Shown: positions 8,477 to 16,862, counted from the first letter of the stretch. The stretch is DNA of 64,000 bases from JBLMYQ01 sp050258375 (GCA_050258375.1 JBLMYQ010000063.1:10929-74928), one strand, 5' to 3'. The notes: generated by a model from the letters alone, not told the origin. Program-made: numbers and translations.

Positions 8477-8677
8477 ATTATAACTCCTCCTTTGGTTTCT
8501 GATATTAATTAATATTTGTTTAAATCATTTTTTATATGATTTCACTAAATCAGGAAAACTATTCTTTAACTAGATATTATATATAAAATATAGTCTATAT
8601 ATTTTTGTAAAAATAATTATGTAAGTTAAAAAAGGAAAAGAAAGACGAAAAGGGTAAGTCTTTTTTGTTATGGCATA

Positions 8678-8706
8678 TTGCAAAGAATACTGAAATATAA
8701 TATACT
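8678..8706 (+). promoter_or_regulatory. Sigma-A-type promoter for fapR-plsX
   Basis: TTGCAA (8678-8683) and TATACT (8701-8706) are separated by 17 bases. The predicted start point falls next to the FapR operator at 8719. Confidence 0.6.
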
Positions 8707-8718
8707 TTGAATAGTAAA

Positions 8719-8735
8719 TTAGTACCAGCTAATAA
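8719..8735 (+). promoter_or_regulatory. FapR operator
   Basis: TTAGTACCAGCTAATAA is a 17-bp dyad resembling the known FapR box (a TTAGTAC half-site facing its inverse, GTACTAA). The left half is perfect and the right half has one change. It lies just downstream of the fapR promoter and 11 bases before the fapR ATG, where a bound repressor would block transcription. This implies autoregulation relieved by malonyl-CoA, as established in Bacillus. Confidence 0.85.
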
Positions 8736-8746
8736 GAGGTGTTATC

Positions 8747-9313
8747 ATGGCAAAAGCATCTCTTTCCAAAAAGGAAAGACATCAAAAGCTAGTTGAAAAA
8801 ACTAAAGAAGATCCTTTTTTAAAAGACGAAGAGCTTGCTGAACTTTTCTCCGTAAGTGTTCAGACTATTCGACTTGACAGATTGGAGCTTGGAATCCCTG
8901 AGCTTAGAGAAAGATTGAAGGAAGTCGCATCAGCAAATCAAAAAAAGATAAAATCTTTGGCAAGCAGTGATATGATTGGAGAGGTTATTGATCTTGAATT
9001 GGGCCAGCGAGGAATAGCTATTTTGGAAGCAACTGAGGAAATGGTGTTTGAAAGGAACAAAATAGTTAGAGGACATTACATATATTCACTTGCTGAAACA
9101 CTTGCAATTTCAGTTATTGATGCAAAGGTAGCGGTTATAGGGGTTGCAAATATAAAGTATAAAAAGCCTGTATTTCAAGGAGACCGCTTGGTTGCCAAGG
9201 CAGATGTAAAAAGAATAAAGGCAGATAGCTTTATTGTTTGGGTAGTAATAAGTAACAAAAATGTTGAAGTTTTTAGAGGCAAATTCTTATTAAAAGCAGT
9301 TGACGAAATATAA
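8747..9313 (+). CDS. fapR: Transcription factor FapR, regulator of fatty acid and phospholipid synthesis
   Basis: FapR represses lipid-synthesis genes and releases DNA when it binds malonyl-CoA. The 188-residue product has the family length. An N-terminal helix-turn-helix (LKDEELAELFSVSVQTIRLD, about residues 24-44) is followed by a linker helix and a C-terminal hot-dog fold. That fold contains LAETLAISVIDAKVAVIGVA and KPVFQGDRLVAKADV, the ligand pocket region. It starts at ATG 8747 behind AAGAGGTG. plsX begins 18 bases after its stop, forming the conserved fapR-plsX unit. A FapR operator lies just upstream. Confidence 0.95.
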   Translation: MAKASLSKKERHQKLVEKTKEDPFLKDEELAELFSVSVQTIRLDRLELGIPELRERLKEVASANQKKIKSLASSDMIGEVIDLELGQRGIAILEATEEMVFERNKIVRGHYIYSLAETLAISVIDAKVAVIGVANIKYKKPVFQGDRLVAKADVKRIKADSFIVWVVISNKNVEVFRGKFLLKAVDEI

Positions 9314-9331
9314 CTTACTTGAGGTGAAAAA

Positions 9332-10345
9332 ATGAAAATAATTGTAGATGCAATGGGAGGAGATAATGCTCCCGAGAAAATAATAAAAGGTTGTATTTCA
9401 GCCTTGGAAGTAATCGAATCCGAAATAATATTAGTTGGTAAAGGGAATGTAGTAGAAGAATATTTAAAAAAATTTGGGTATAAGGATAATAGAATATCTG
9501 TTTATAATGCAGAAGAGGTAGTGGAAAATGAAGATGTTCCTACAAAAGCTATAAAGACAAAGAAAAATTCCTCTATGGTTATTGGTCTGAATCTTCTTAA
9601 AGAAGGTAAAGGAGATGCCTTCCTATCAGCAGGAAATACAGGGGCACTTATGGCAGGAGCTCTTTTAATAGTTGGCAGAATGAAGGGGGTCGATAGACCG
9701 GCACTTGCGCCTATTATTCCAACCTATAATGGGAAAGCACTTATTGTAGATGGAGGCTCAAATTCAAACTGCAAACCTGAAAATCTTTTGCAATTTGCGA
9801 TAATGGGTAATATATATATGCAAACGACTTTTGGAGTTGAAAATCCTAGAGTTGGGCTTGTTAATATTGGTACAGAAGAAATAAAAGGTAATGAACTTAC
9901 AAAAAATACTTATTATCTTCTGAAAGAATCAGGACTGAATTTTATAGGTAATATCGAAGGCAGAGACATACCACTTGGAAGTGTTGATATTGCTGTATGT
10001 GATGGATTTGTTGGAAATGTAATTTTGAAAGTGATTGAGGGAATGGGAAAGATATTCGGTAAAATGATTAAAGAAGAAGTTAGCACAAACCTGATATCGA
10101 AGCTAGGTGGGCTATGCCTTTTTAAATCCTTTAAGAGACTAAAAAAGAGAATGGACTATACTGAGTATGGTGGAGCTTTATATTTAGGACTTGAGAAACC
10201 GGTCATAAAATGTCATGGGACATCGAAGGAAGCAGAAATTAAATATTCAATAATACAGGCAGAAACCTTTGTAAAAAATAAAACTGTAGAAAAAATCCGT
10301 GAAAACCTTAATTTTATGGAGGAAAAAAGTATTCAGGCAGACTGA
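9332..10345 (+). CDS. plsX: Phosphate acyltransferase PlsX
   Basis: PlsX converts acyl-ACP and phosphate to acyl-phosphate, the acyl donor for PlsY in phospholipid synthesis. It is a peripheral membrane enzyme. The 337-residue product has the expected length. Recognisable motifs are the start KIIVDAMGGDNAPE, AFLSAGNTGALMAGA, LVDGGSNSNCKPENL and the C-terminal YGGALYLGLEKPVIKCHG. A GAGGTG site precedes ATG 9332. It is co-transcribed with fapR and probably controlled by the upstream FapR operator. acpP follows 164 bases on. fabD and fabG, usually found between plsX and acpP, are absent here. Confidence 0.96.
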   Translation: MKIIVDAMGGDNAPEKIIKGCISALEVIESEIILVGKGNVVEEYLKKFGYKDNRISVYNAEEVVENEDVPTKAIKTKKNSSMVIGLNLLKEGKGDAFLSAGNTGALMAGALLIVGRMKGVDRPALAPIIPTYNGKALIVDGGSNSNCKPENLLQFAIMGNIYMQTTFGVENPRVGLVNIGTEEIKGNELTKNTYYLLKESGLNFIGNIEGRDIPLGSVDIAVCDGFVGNVILKVIEGMGKIFGKMIKEEVSTNLISKLGGLCLFKSFKRLKKRMDYTEYGGALYLGLEKPVIKCHGTSKEAEIKYSIIQAETFVKNKTVEKIRENLNFMEEKSIQAD

Positions 10346-10435
10346 TAAATATAGCCGGATAAGTAGTAGCCAATAAAGCCTTTAATAGATGCCTTTATTT
10401 TTTAAGAGGCGGTTAGATTAGTGAAAAAAGGAGAG

Positions 10436-10473
10436 AATATTACATATTGACGGCGGAATGGTTATGTAATATT
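10436..10473. promoter_or_regulatory. Perfect 11-bp inverted repeat upstream of acpP
   Basis: AATATTACATA at 10436-10446 is matched by TATGTAATATT at 10463-10473 across a 16-base spacer. It lies 37 bases before the acpP start and has no T run behind it, so it is not a terminator. It could be an operator or an mRNA leader hairpin controlling acpP. It does not resemble the FapR box. Confidence 0.55.
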
Positions 10474-10509
10474 ATCATTATAATCAGTCTTTTGGGAGGA
10501 GGTGAACAG

Positions 10510-10737
10510 ATGGTTTTTGAAAAAGTAAAAGAGATAATTATTGATCAGTTGGGTGTAGAAGAGGATGATGTAGCCATGGAATCTTCCTTCATAGATGATT
10601 TGGGTGCTGATTCACTTGATATAGTTGAGCTAATAATGGCTCTTGAAGAAGAGTTCGATCTTGAAATACCCGATGAAGAGGCAGAAAAAATTACAACTGT
10701 TGGTGATGTTGTTGATTACATTAAGAGCAATGCATAA
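10510..10737 (+). CDS. acpP: Acyl carrier protein
   Basis: ACP carries growing fatty acyl chains on a 4'-phosphopantetheine arm and also supplies PlsX. The 75-residue acidic protein has the attachment motif GADSLDIVELIM, with Ser35 as the modified residue. The frame opens upstream at 10447, but GGGAGGAGGTG at 10495-10505 places the start at ATG 10510, which gives the canonical MVFEKVKEIIIDQLGVEEDD. A terminator follows, so rnc, the usual next gene, is not linked here. Confidence 0.97.
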   Translation: MVFEKVKEIIIDQLGVEEDDVAMESSFIDDLGADSLDIVELIMALEEEFDLEIPDEEAEKITTVGDVVDYIKSNA

Positions 10738-10755
10738 TATTTGTTATACTTATAT

Positions 10756-10795
10756 AAAAAGCAAAGCCACCTATAAATAAGTGGTTTTGCTTTTC
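10756..10795 (+). terminator. Rho-independent terminator after acpP
   Basis: GCAAAGCCAC (10761-10770) pairs with GTGGTTTTGC (10781-10790), extended by A/T pairs and followed by TTTTCCTTTT. The 230 bases from here to cinA are AT-rich with no supported gene. Confidence 0.85.
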
Positions 10796-11022
10796 CTTTT
10801 GGGATTTTTTTGTTATTATATCCCTTTGATAAATTCTTCAGATTTACAGAATGCACCTGAAAAATTAATTCTACAATAAATATGAAATATTAAATTAGTA
10901 CATCTTGAATAAGTATATTACAATAGTCTTATAATTACTACATAACAATATATTAAGAAAGTTATCTTAAACTATTTTTATTTGGATGATTTAATGATAT
11001 ATAATACATTAGAGGTGACTAT

Positions 11023-12255
11023 ATGAATTCAGAAATAATAGCAGTTGGAACTGAACTTTTAATGGGGCAGATAGCGAATACAAATGCACAATATATATCA
11101 AGAAAGCTTGCTGAATATGGGGTTAATATGTACTATCACAGTACTGTGGGAGATAATGCCGAGCGTATGCTTGAAATATTAAGGCTTGCATTTAAAAGGT
11201 CGGATTTGATAATCCTGACGGGCGGACTAGGACCCACATCAGATGATATTACTAAAGAAACGGTTGCTGAATTTTTAGGGCTTGATATGAAGATTCATGA
11301 TGAAAGCGAGCAAAGAATAAGGGAATATGTATTTAAAGCAGGAAGAGAATTTGCTGAAAGCAATCTGAAGCAGGCAATGATTCCTGTGGGAGCGCAGGTG
11401 CTTAAAAATAATTATGGAACTGCACCTGGAGTTGTAATTGAAAAAGAGGGCAGAATGATTGTATTGCTCCCGGGACCTCCGCGTGAAATGATACCCATGT
11501 TTAATAGCTTTGCGGAAAAATATTTATCCATAAACAATTCAATAATCTATTCAAAATATATAAAATTGTTTGGTATTCCTGAGGCGCAGGTAGAAGAAGC
11601 TATTAAGGACTTGGTTGAAGGACAGCCAAATCCGACTGTTGCTCCATATGTAGGGGATGGAGAACTAACCTTAAGGGTTACTACAAGAGCATCAAATATA
11701 TCTGAAGCTGAAAAATTTGTCATGCCTGTTGTGCAAGATATCTGTTCCCGGTTTAATGAGCATGTTTTTAGTATTGAGGGCGAAAAACTCGAAAAAGTTG
11801 TAGTTACATTATTAAAAAATTCAGGTAAAAAACTAGTGGCTGCAGAATCCTGTACCGGTGGCATGATTGCTTCCAGAATAACCAGCATTCCCGGAGCTTC
11901 GCAGGTGTTTGACAGAGGAGTTGTGACTTATTCGAATGAATCAAAGACTGAGCTAATCGGAGTAAAAAAAGAAACGCTTGAGAAATACGGAGCTGTAAGT
12001 AAAGAGACTGCATATGAAATGGCTAAAGGAGTCAGAGAAGCAGCTCGGGCGGATATTGGAGTCGCGGTTACCGGAATCGCAGGACCATCAGGTGGAAGTG
12101 AGGAAAAGCCTGTGGGTTTGGTATATATAGGGTTAGCTGATGAAAAGGGTGTAGACACATATGAGTTTAGGTTTAATGGAGATAGAGAAAGGATAAGGCT
12201 GCTTAGTACCATGAATGCGTTGAATTTGGTGAGGAAGAGATGCAGCAAGGATTAA
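11023..12255 (+). CDS. cinA: CinA family protein (putative NMN deamidase, ADP-ribose pyrophosphatase domain)
   Basis: CinA proteins recycle pyridine nucleotides (NMN deamidase activity in the C-terminal domain). In some transformable bacteria they are linked to competence. The 410-residue product has the usual two parts. The N-terminal molybdopterin-binding-like domain shows GGLGPTSDDITKETVAEFLG and LLPGPPREMIPMF. The C-terminal CinA domain shows AAESCTGGMIASRITSIPGA and VTGIAGPSGGSEEKPVG. GAGGTG precedes the ATG. It appears to be transcribed alone. A copy of a short sequence from the convergent toxin-like gene begins at its stop codon (see the repeat at 12255). Confidence 0.93.
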   Translation: MNSEIIAVGTELLMGQIANTNAQYISRKLAEYGVNMYYHSTVGDNAERMLEILRLAFKRSDLIILTGGLGPTSDDITKETVAEFLGLDMKIHDESEQRIREYVFKAGREFAESNLKQAMIPVGAQVLKNNYGTAPGVVIEKEGRMIVLLPGPPREMIPMFNSFAEKYLSINNSIIYSKYIKLFGIPEAQVEEAIKDLVEGQPNPTVAPYVGDGELTLRVTTRASNISEAEKFVMPVVQDICSRFNEHVFSIEGEKLEKVVVTLLKNSGKKLVAAESCTGGMIASRITSIPGASQVFDRGVVTYSNESKTELIGVKKETLEKYGAVSKETAYEMAKGVREAARADIGVAVTGIAGPSGGSEEKPVGLVYIGLADEKGVDTYEFRFNGDRERIRLLSTMNALNLVRKRCSKD

Positions 12256-12281
12256 ATCTCCTTTTCGTGCAAGGAATTTTT
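12255..12281. repeat. 27-bp sequence duplicated from inside the 12,700-16,482 gene
   Basis: The 27 bases match 14013-14039 exactly. Here they begin on the last base of the cinA stop codon and encode nothing. In the other copy they encode part of KKFLARKGDS on the minus strand. Confidence 0.85.
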
Positions 12282-12310
12282 GAGTTGGTTATAATAGGTT
12301 GATAAAGAAT

Positions 12311-12347
12311 AAAGGTCACAACAGTAATTAAACTGTGTGACCTTTGA
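12311..12347. terminator. Bidirectional hairpin between cinA and the 12,356 gene
   Basis: AAAGGTCACA-ACAGT pairs with ACTGT-GTGACCTTT with a single bulged base, between two convergent genes. The T-richness on either side is modest. Confidence 0.65.
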
Positions 12348-12355
12348 TAACTTTA

Positions 12356-12682
12356 TTAAACCTTGGTAAATTGGCTTATATCAATATTTTCTACAGTTTT
12401 TAATTCTTCAAAGTATTTTTGTTCATATAATTTTTTAATTGTAGCAATAATCTCCTCTTTATTTGCATCTTTTACCAGAATTAAATTTGGTTCTGTTGCA
12501 TAATATCCGTAACTTTCAATTTCAGATTCAAAATCCTGCTGCAATCTAATCATAGCATATACTCTTACGTTAAAAATATTGTTATTAATTTTGACATATA
12601 CATCCGTTCTATAACCCCTACTTGTAGACTCGTATTCTGCTAATTCAGAGTCATCTGAGAAGTAAATATCTAATTCGCTCAT
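12356..12682 (-). CDS. Small acidic protein, candidate immunity partner of the adjacent toxin-like protein
   Basis: This is a 108-residue cytosolic protein, acidic, without signal peptide or membrane segments. It begins MSELDIYFSDDSELAEYEST, with alternating strands (DVYVKINNNIFNVRVYAMIR) and a helical end. I do not recognise a family. Its place 17 bases behind a long secreted protein with a small C-terminal toxin-like domain is the standard position of an immunity gene in polymorphic toxin systems. AGGAGGG eight bases before the ATG gives strong independent translation. The immunity role is inferred from context only. Confidence 0.6.
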   Translation of the reverse strand: MSELDIYFSDDSELAEYESTSRGYRTDVYVKINNNIFNVRVYAMIRLQQDFESEIESYGYYATEPNLILVKDANKEEIIATIKKLYEQKYFEELKTVENIDISQFTKV

Positions 12683-12699
12683 TCATATCCCTCCTGTTA

Positions 12700-15600
12700 T
12701 TATTTTACTGGAGATGTTTTTATTTGATTTAGCAGTCCCTGAAACTCATCTACAGTCATTGGCTTTGTCGGTACAATCTCAAAGTGTTCTGCCCTAGAGC
12801 CTCTCTGTATAATTTTTAAGCCGTCAGGTAGTGAATCAATCTTATATGCTCCACCAAACTTTGATACTGTATCTGGATTGACATCAAGGGAAACACCATG
12901 CGTATCTTTAACCATTCCTGTAGCTTTATCAATTTTGATTTCACCTGGTTTTAAAGTAAAGTCACTTCCACCACGATAGATAGATACTGCTTTATCTCCA
13001 TATTTAACAGTAACAGACTTTAACATGCCCTTGCCAGCTGGTTCGGCAAATGGTTTCCAGTAACCGCTTCTAGTTTGCAGTTTCTGTAAACTGAATTCAG
13101 CACATTCACTCAGAGTAGTCTTGACCTTATCAGCGCCTACGGATAGTGCTTTGCTTATAGGCTTTGTTGCAACACCTGCGGCACCCATTTCGATTGCTCC
13201 TGGTGTCAATGCTCCGCCTACATATGACCAAACAGCCTTTTTCTCATCAGGAGTAAGACTGCTGTAAGTCGCAAAGAACTCCGAGAAGCTAAGCGGCTCT
13301 ATCTGATCTAACCGGTGATTAAAATAGTCATCTATTCCTTCTCTGTATGCTTCGCCCATGGTCATTGTTTTTGCAGGCTTGAATTTTTCTCCCTGAGACA
13401 ATCTGTACAGAATATTATTTGTGTACTCATCTACATTCCCTGTAATTTGTAGGTCAGGGAAGAAGCGCTCTTTATACACCATTTGGAATATTACCATGCA
13501 CTTCCATGTGTATGCATCATAATTTCCTGTTATTTGTTGATCATGAACTCCTGCATAATCCCTGAGTATTTTTTGTACTGTTCTTACATACTGCCCTGTA
13601 CTGTCCTTTTGGGCTAAAAATTTCGCCTGTTCATCCTGCTTTATTTCCGGGGAGACTATGCCCTTTTTTACGGCTGTCCGATATGCATTAACCTTTGATA
13701 CTGCTTTGGTTATGACTTCCTGATATACATCTTGACCTTCTTCTTCAGTAAATACTAATTTTGCAGTTTCGATAATAAAGGTTTGGTCAAGTATTGCTTG
13801 TTGATATTTTTCGTCATTCTGCTTTTCCTTCCATTTCTGCACAATCAGGTCATAGGTCTGCTGGTCTATATACCCTGTAGCATCAAGTCCGTTCACAATT
13901 TGCAAATATGCAACATTGTTGAAGGTTGCATCCCCGTAAAAACCGGTAGTTACCTGACTGCTCATAGGAAGTTCCAGCAATTTTCTCTGTATATCTTCTA
14001 CAAAGGAGCTTGAATCTCCTTTTCGTGCAAGGAATTTTTTTGCCGTTTCTGTATCGTAGAGACGTACAAAAGGATCACTCTTGGCTTTTTCATAAGCAGC
14101 AGAACGTTCTTTGGCAAGCTTCTGGATATCATCCCGCCTTTGGGTATCAATCATCCTGGTAGTTACTGCATTTGCGGCGCCATTGATAATCACGTTTTGC
14201 TCATAAATTCCGGATTGGCACCAGGCAAGACGTCTTTCCAGCTCTTGTGGGTAGACAGAGTATTCCTTGTAACCGGAAGGTGTGTTCTGAAGCAGTACTA
14301 ATGGGTGGTTTGAGTCACCTCTGAAAAATATACCCTTAGCCGGGAAAATCCAGTTTACTGGTACATAATTATAGGTTACCTTTTCACCTGAGACATCTAC
14401 CTTATACAGGATTCCGGTGTCACCGCTTACATACAGCCTATCAGCTTTTGCCAATGCAACCGGATCGCGGCCGTCATAGAGCTTGAGCTTGCTTAGCTTG
14501 CTTATTCCCGTCTCATTTGCCGCAGGCTTTGCAGATTCTGCAGGTTGTGTAGGTTTCCCGGGTGCTGCAATGCTTACTTTTTTCTCAGCAGATTCTATTT
14601 TACCTGAGTTATCCATGGCATTTACTTTGATTGTATACGTCTTTAGTTCTGCATTTTTGGTCTCCCAGGTACAGCTTACACTGTCGGTATAGCTTCTTTC
14701 GCCAACCGGGCTGCCATCAATGTAAATTCGCATACCGTTAATGCCGTTTTTCCCGCCTCTGGCAGATGCGTATATGGCTACTGACTGCCCTTTTGTAATT
14801 GAAGCATTATTATCAGGCTGGTCGATTGTCACACTCAAGGGTTCAGGCTTTATCACATTGTCAACAATCTGAGGAACAGCTTTGAAAGGTGGCGGAGAAT
14901 CAACTTCGTTGGAAGGTGGAGGAGCTATTTCCGAAGGTGCCGGAGTCTTTGGAATAGCAGGCGCTTCGGGTTTGTTATCCTTGGTCTGCACACCAACCAA
15001 ATTTGAACGTTCACTTTCCCCAGCGTTATTGCACGCTGTAACCTTATACCAGTAAGTCGAAGCAGGAAGTAATCCATTATCTGAATAACTATTTTGTGAT
15101 ACCTCTGCTATGCAGTCATATTTTCCATTGGAAACTGATGACCTGTATAGCTTGTATTTATCAGCTCCTGTTACTGAATCCCATGTAAGGTCAATCACAG
15201 TACTGTTTCTGGGTTCCGCATCCAGATTCTCTGGGTCATCGGGCAGATGTACAGGTATTCCTTTTATGAATACTTTTACTGAGTTCCCCTCAAAATGAGT
15301 TGGTTTCCCTTCTACACCTACAAAGATGGAGTAATTAATACCTTCATTGATTAATGAACCCTGCACAACAAAAGAATTACCCTGGACCTTCTGGCTTAAT
15401 ACCTGAGTTTGTGTAGATGGTCCTGTTATTTGGTATACACTGACCTTATACTCGGAATAATTCTTCTGACATTGCCATTGAATAGAAAAGTTATCTTTCT
15501 TTAGTACTGCGCCATTTACAGGGCTTGTGATTTCAGGCCTGATGATTGGTCCATCATTTACGTTGGTTGTTCCTGAATTGAGGTTGGACATAACGCTTTC

Positions 15601-16482
15601 ACCAATTGAATTGAGAGCGCTTACTTTATAATCATAGTCAGTACCGGGACTTAGTCCATTATCGGTATATGAGGTATTTTGAGTATTCCCGATTTTATCC
15701 CACTGCGCATTTTTAGTACCTATCCTGCGATAAATATTATAGGTCTGGGCTCCATTTACCGCGCCCCAGTTAATCTGCATTTCGCTGCTGCTTAATACTG
15801 TAACTGATGAAATTATCGGAGGCTCCGGGGGAGCTTGGTTATCGCTGGGCATTGTAATGCTTATGGTCGTTGGGTTTCCGAATCCAGCTTCATTTTTTGC
15901 TTTTACCTGATACCAATAGGTAGTAGAGGGAGTAAGGCTGCTGTCGGTATAATACAACCTGTCAGTATCATAAAGAGCTTGATAATCCCCGTTTTGCGAT
16001 GTTGAGCGGTAAATGTAGTAGTCATATGGGTCTGAACCCGGGGCATTCCACATCAGCTTAACCCGATTTGCTGATACTGCGACGGCAGTTAATACTGCAG
16101 GTGGATTGGGAATAGTCTGTGTAGTGCCATTGGTGGTAACCGATATCACTTCAGTAAATGGGCTTTGGATATTCTCATCAGTATCTAAGGCCCTGATTTT
16201 ATAGTACCGTGTCTGTGATGCCTGCAAGTCTGTTTCTGCAAACCATCCGCCGGATTTTGTTTGGAGCAGTGTGAATGACCCGTTCGGGTTGTCTGTTCCC
16301 CAAATTTCAGTTTTATCCGAACCGGGAGATTTATCCCATTTCAGATATATTTGTTCGCAGCTTTGTGCATGACCATTGAAATTGGTCGGGGCAGGCAGGT
16401 ACCTTTGAGCAATGCAGACCAGAGGCATTGATAACAAGAGTATTGTTATCGACAATAAGAGACAGATAAATTTCCTTTTCAT
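12700..16482 (-). CDS. Large secreted fibronectin III/Ig/peptidoglycan-binding-like protein with C-terminal toxin-like domain
   Basis: The product is 1260 residues from ATG 16482, chosen for AAGGAGG seven bases upstream; the frame opens earlier at 16539. Order: signal peptide (1-26, FICLLLSITILLLSMPLVC); fibronectin III domains near 29-117, 125-211 and 219-306; an Ig-like unit near 315-408; a fourth fibronectin III domain at 414-500; a Pro-rich linker at 504-533; an Ig-like unit at 549-639. Two peptidoglycan-binding-1-like repeats follow (about 806-885 and 951-1030; KFLARKGDSSSFVEDIQRKL and KFLAQKDSTGQYVRTVQKIL). After a helical stretch the last 90 residues form a separate module, with YRGG (Arg1170), THGVSLDVNP (Ser1198) and EHFEIVP (Glu1232/1235). 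This layout resembles polymorphic exoenzymes. The Arg-Ser-Glu order suggests an ADP-ribosyltransferase-like fold, which is inference. A small partner gene follows. Confidence 0.85.
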   Translation of the reverse strand: MKRKFICLLLSITILLLSMPLVCIAQRYLPAPTNFNGHAQSCEQIYLKWDKSPGSDKTEIWGTDNPNGSFTLLQTKSGGWFAETDLQASQTRYYKIRALDTDENIQSPFTEVISVTTNGTTQTIPNPPAVLTAVAVSANRVKLMWNAPGSDPYDYYIYRSTSQNGDYQALYDTDRLYYTDSSLTPSTTYWYQVKAKNEAGFGNPTTISITMPSDNQAPPEPPIISSVTVLSSSEMQINWGAVNGAQTYNIYRRIGTKNAQWDKIGNTQNTSYTDNGLSPGTDYDYKVSALNSIGESVMSNLNSGTTNVNDGPIIRPEITSPVNGAVLKKDNFSIQWQCQKNYSEYKVSVYQITGPSTQTQVLSQKVQGNSFVVQGSLINEGINYSIFVGVEGKPTHFEGNSVKVFIKGIPVHLPDDPENLDAEPRNSTVIDLTWDSVTGADKYKLYRSSVSNGKYDCIAEVSQNSYSDNGLLPASTYWYKVTACNNAGESERSNLVGVQTKDNKPEAPAIPKTPAPSEIAPPPSNEVDSPPPFKAVPQIVDNVIKPEPLSVTIDQPDNNASITKGQSVAIYASARGGKNGINGMRIYIDGSPVGERSYTDSVSCTWETKNAELKTYTIKVNAMDNSGKIESAEKKVSIAAPGKPTQPAESAKPAANETGISKLSKLKLYDGRDPVALAKADRLYVSGDTGILYKVDVSGEKVTYNYVPVNWIFPAKGIFFRGDSNHPLVLLQNTPSGYKEYSVYPQELERRLAWCQSGIYEQNVIINGAANAVTTRMIDTQRRDDIQKLAKERSAAYEKAKSDPFVRLYDTETAKKFLARKGDSSSFVEDIQRKLLELPMSSQVTTGFYGDATFNNVAYLQIVNGLDATGYIDQQTYDLIVQKWKEKQNDEKYQQAILDQTFIIETAKLVFTEEEGQDVYQEVITKAVSKVNAYRTAVKKGIVSPEIKQDEQAKFLAQKDSTGQYVRTVQKILRDYAGVHDQQITGNYDAYTWKCMVIFQMVYKERFFPDLQITGNVDEYTNNILYRLSQGEKFKPAKTMTMGEAYREGIDDYFNHRLDQIEPLSFSEFFATYSSLTPDEKKAVWSYVGGALTPGAIEMGAAGVATKPISKALSVGADKVKTTLSECAEFSLQKLQTRSGYWKPFAEPAGKGMLKSVTVKYGDKAVSIYRGGSDFTLKPGEIKIDKATGMVKDTHGVSLDVNPDTVSKFGGAYKIDSLPDGLKIIQRGSRAEHFEIVPTKPMTVDEFQGLLNQIKTSPVK
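14013..14039. repeat. In-gene copy of the 27-bp duplicated sequence
   Basis: Identical to 12255-12281. It lies in the first peptidoglycan-binding-like repeat of the large secreted protein and is in direct orientation to the other copy. Confidence 0.85.
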
Positions 16483-16634
16483 AAAACGACCTCCTTTTAA
16501 TCCTCTTTTTTGTTCTGACATCCTTTTTATACAGCTCAAACTAATGTTACTGTATCAATTTGAATTAATACTTCTGTGCTGTCTGAGTTCAAACATCACT
16601 CCTATCTCATTTTTTTATACAACCTTTGCTGACT

Positions 16635-16664
16635 ATTATATTAGAGGTTTATCTAACATGTCTA
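16635..16664 (-). promoter_or_regulatory. Possible sigma-A promoter for the large secreted protein
   Basis: On the minus strand TAGACA (16659-16664) and TATAAT (16635-16640) are spaced by 18 bases, about 150 bases before the start codon. The rest of the 16,483-16,862 gap holds the divergent synthetase promoter and no supported gene. Confidence 0.45.
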
Positions 16665-16724
16665 CAATAAATTTCCATTTAATAATAAGAAATTACAAAA
16701 CCTTATAATATTTAAAAGAAAAGC

Positions 16725-16748
16725 ACTCATTTAATGAACACAATGAGT
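16725..16748. promoter_or_regulatory. Small dyad abutting the synthetase promoter
   Basis: ACTCATT (16725-16731) and AATGAGT (16742-16748) form a 7-bp inverted repeat with a 10-base spacer. It ends on the first base of the -35 box at 16748, the position expected for an activator or repressor site. Confidence 0.35.
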
Positions 16749-16776
16749 TGATTTAGTAAAATATGTATAATATAAT
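16748..16776 (+). promoter_or_regulatory. Sigma-A-type promoter for the NRPS gene
   Basis: TTGATT (16748-16753) and TATAAT (16771-16776) are spaced by 17 bases. The -10 region is a run of overlapping TATAAT copies. It lies about 85 bases before the NRPS start. Confidence 0.65.
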
Positions 16777-16862
16777 ATAATCATGCGTTATTATATCTAA
16801 AAATGCAGTACATTTCTGGTGATAACTGAGAAAAGTATTTTACTAAAGAGGAGATATCGGAA

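Noticed and set aside
8636..8668. A hairpin with AAAGAC and GTCTTTTTT before the fapR promoter.
   Set aside because: Only six base pairs, and no plus-strand gene ends there.
10893..10915. A TTAGTAC half-site upstream of cinA resembling part of a FapR box.
   Set aside because: The inverse half-site GTACTAA is missing and cinA is not a lipid gene.
11547..12248. Several antisense open frames within cinA.
   Set aside because: They mirror the conserved CinA coding sequence and lack start signals.
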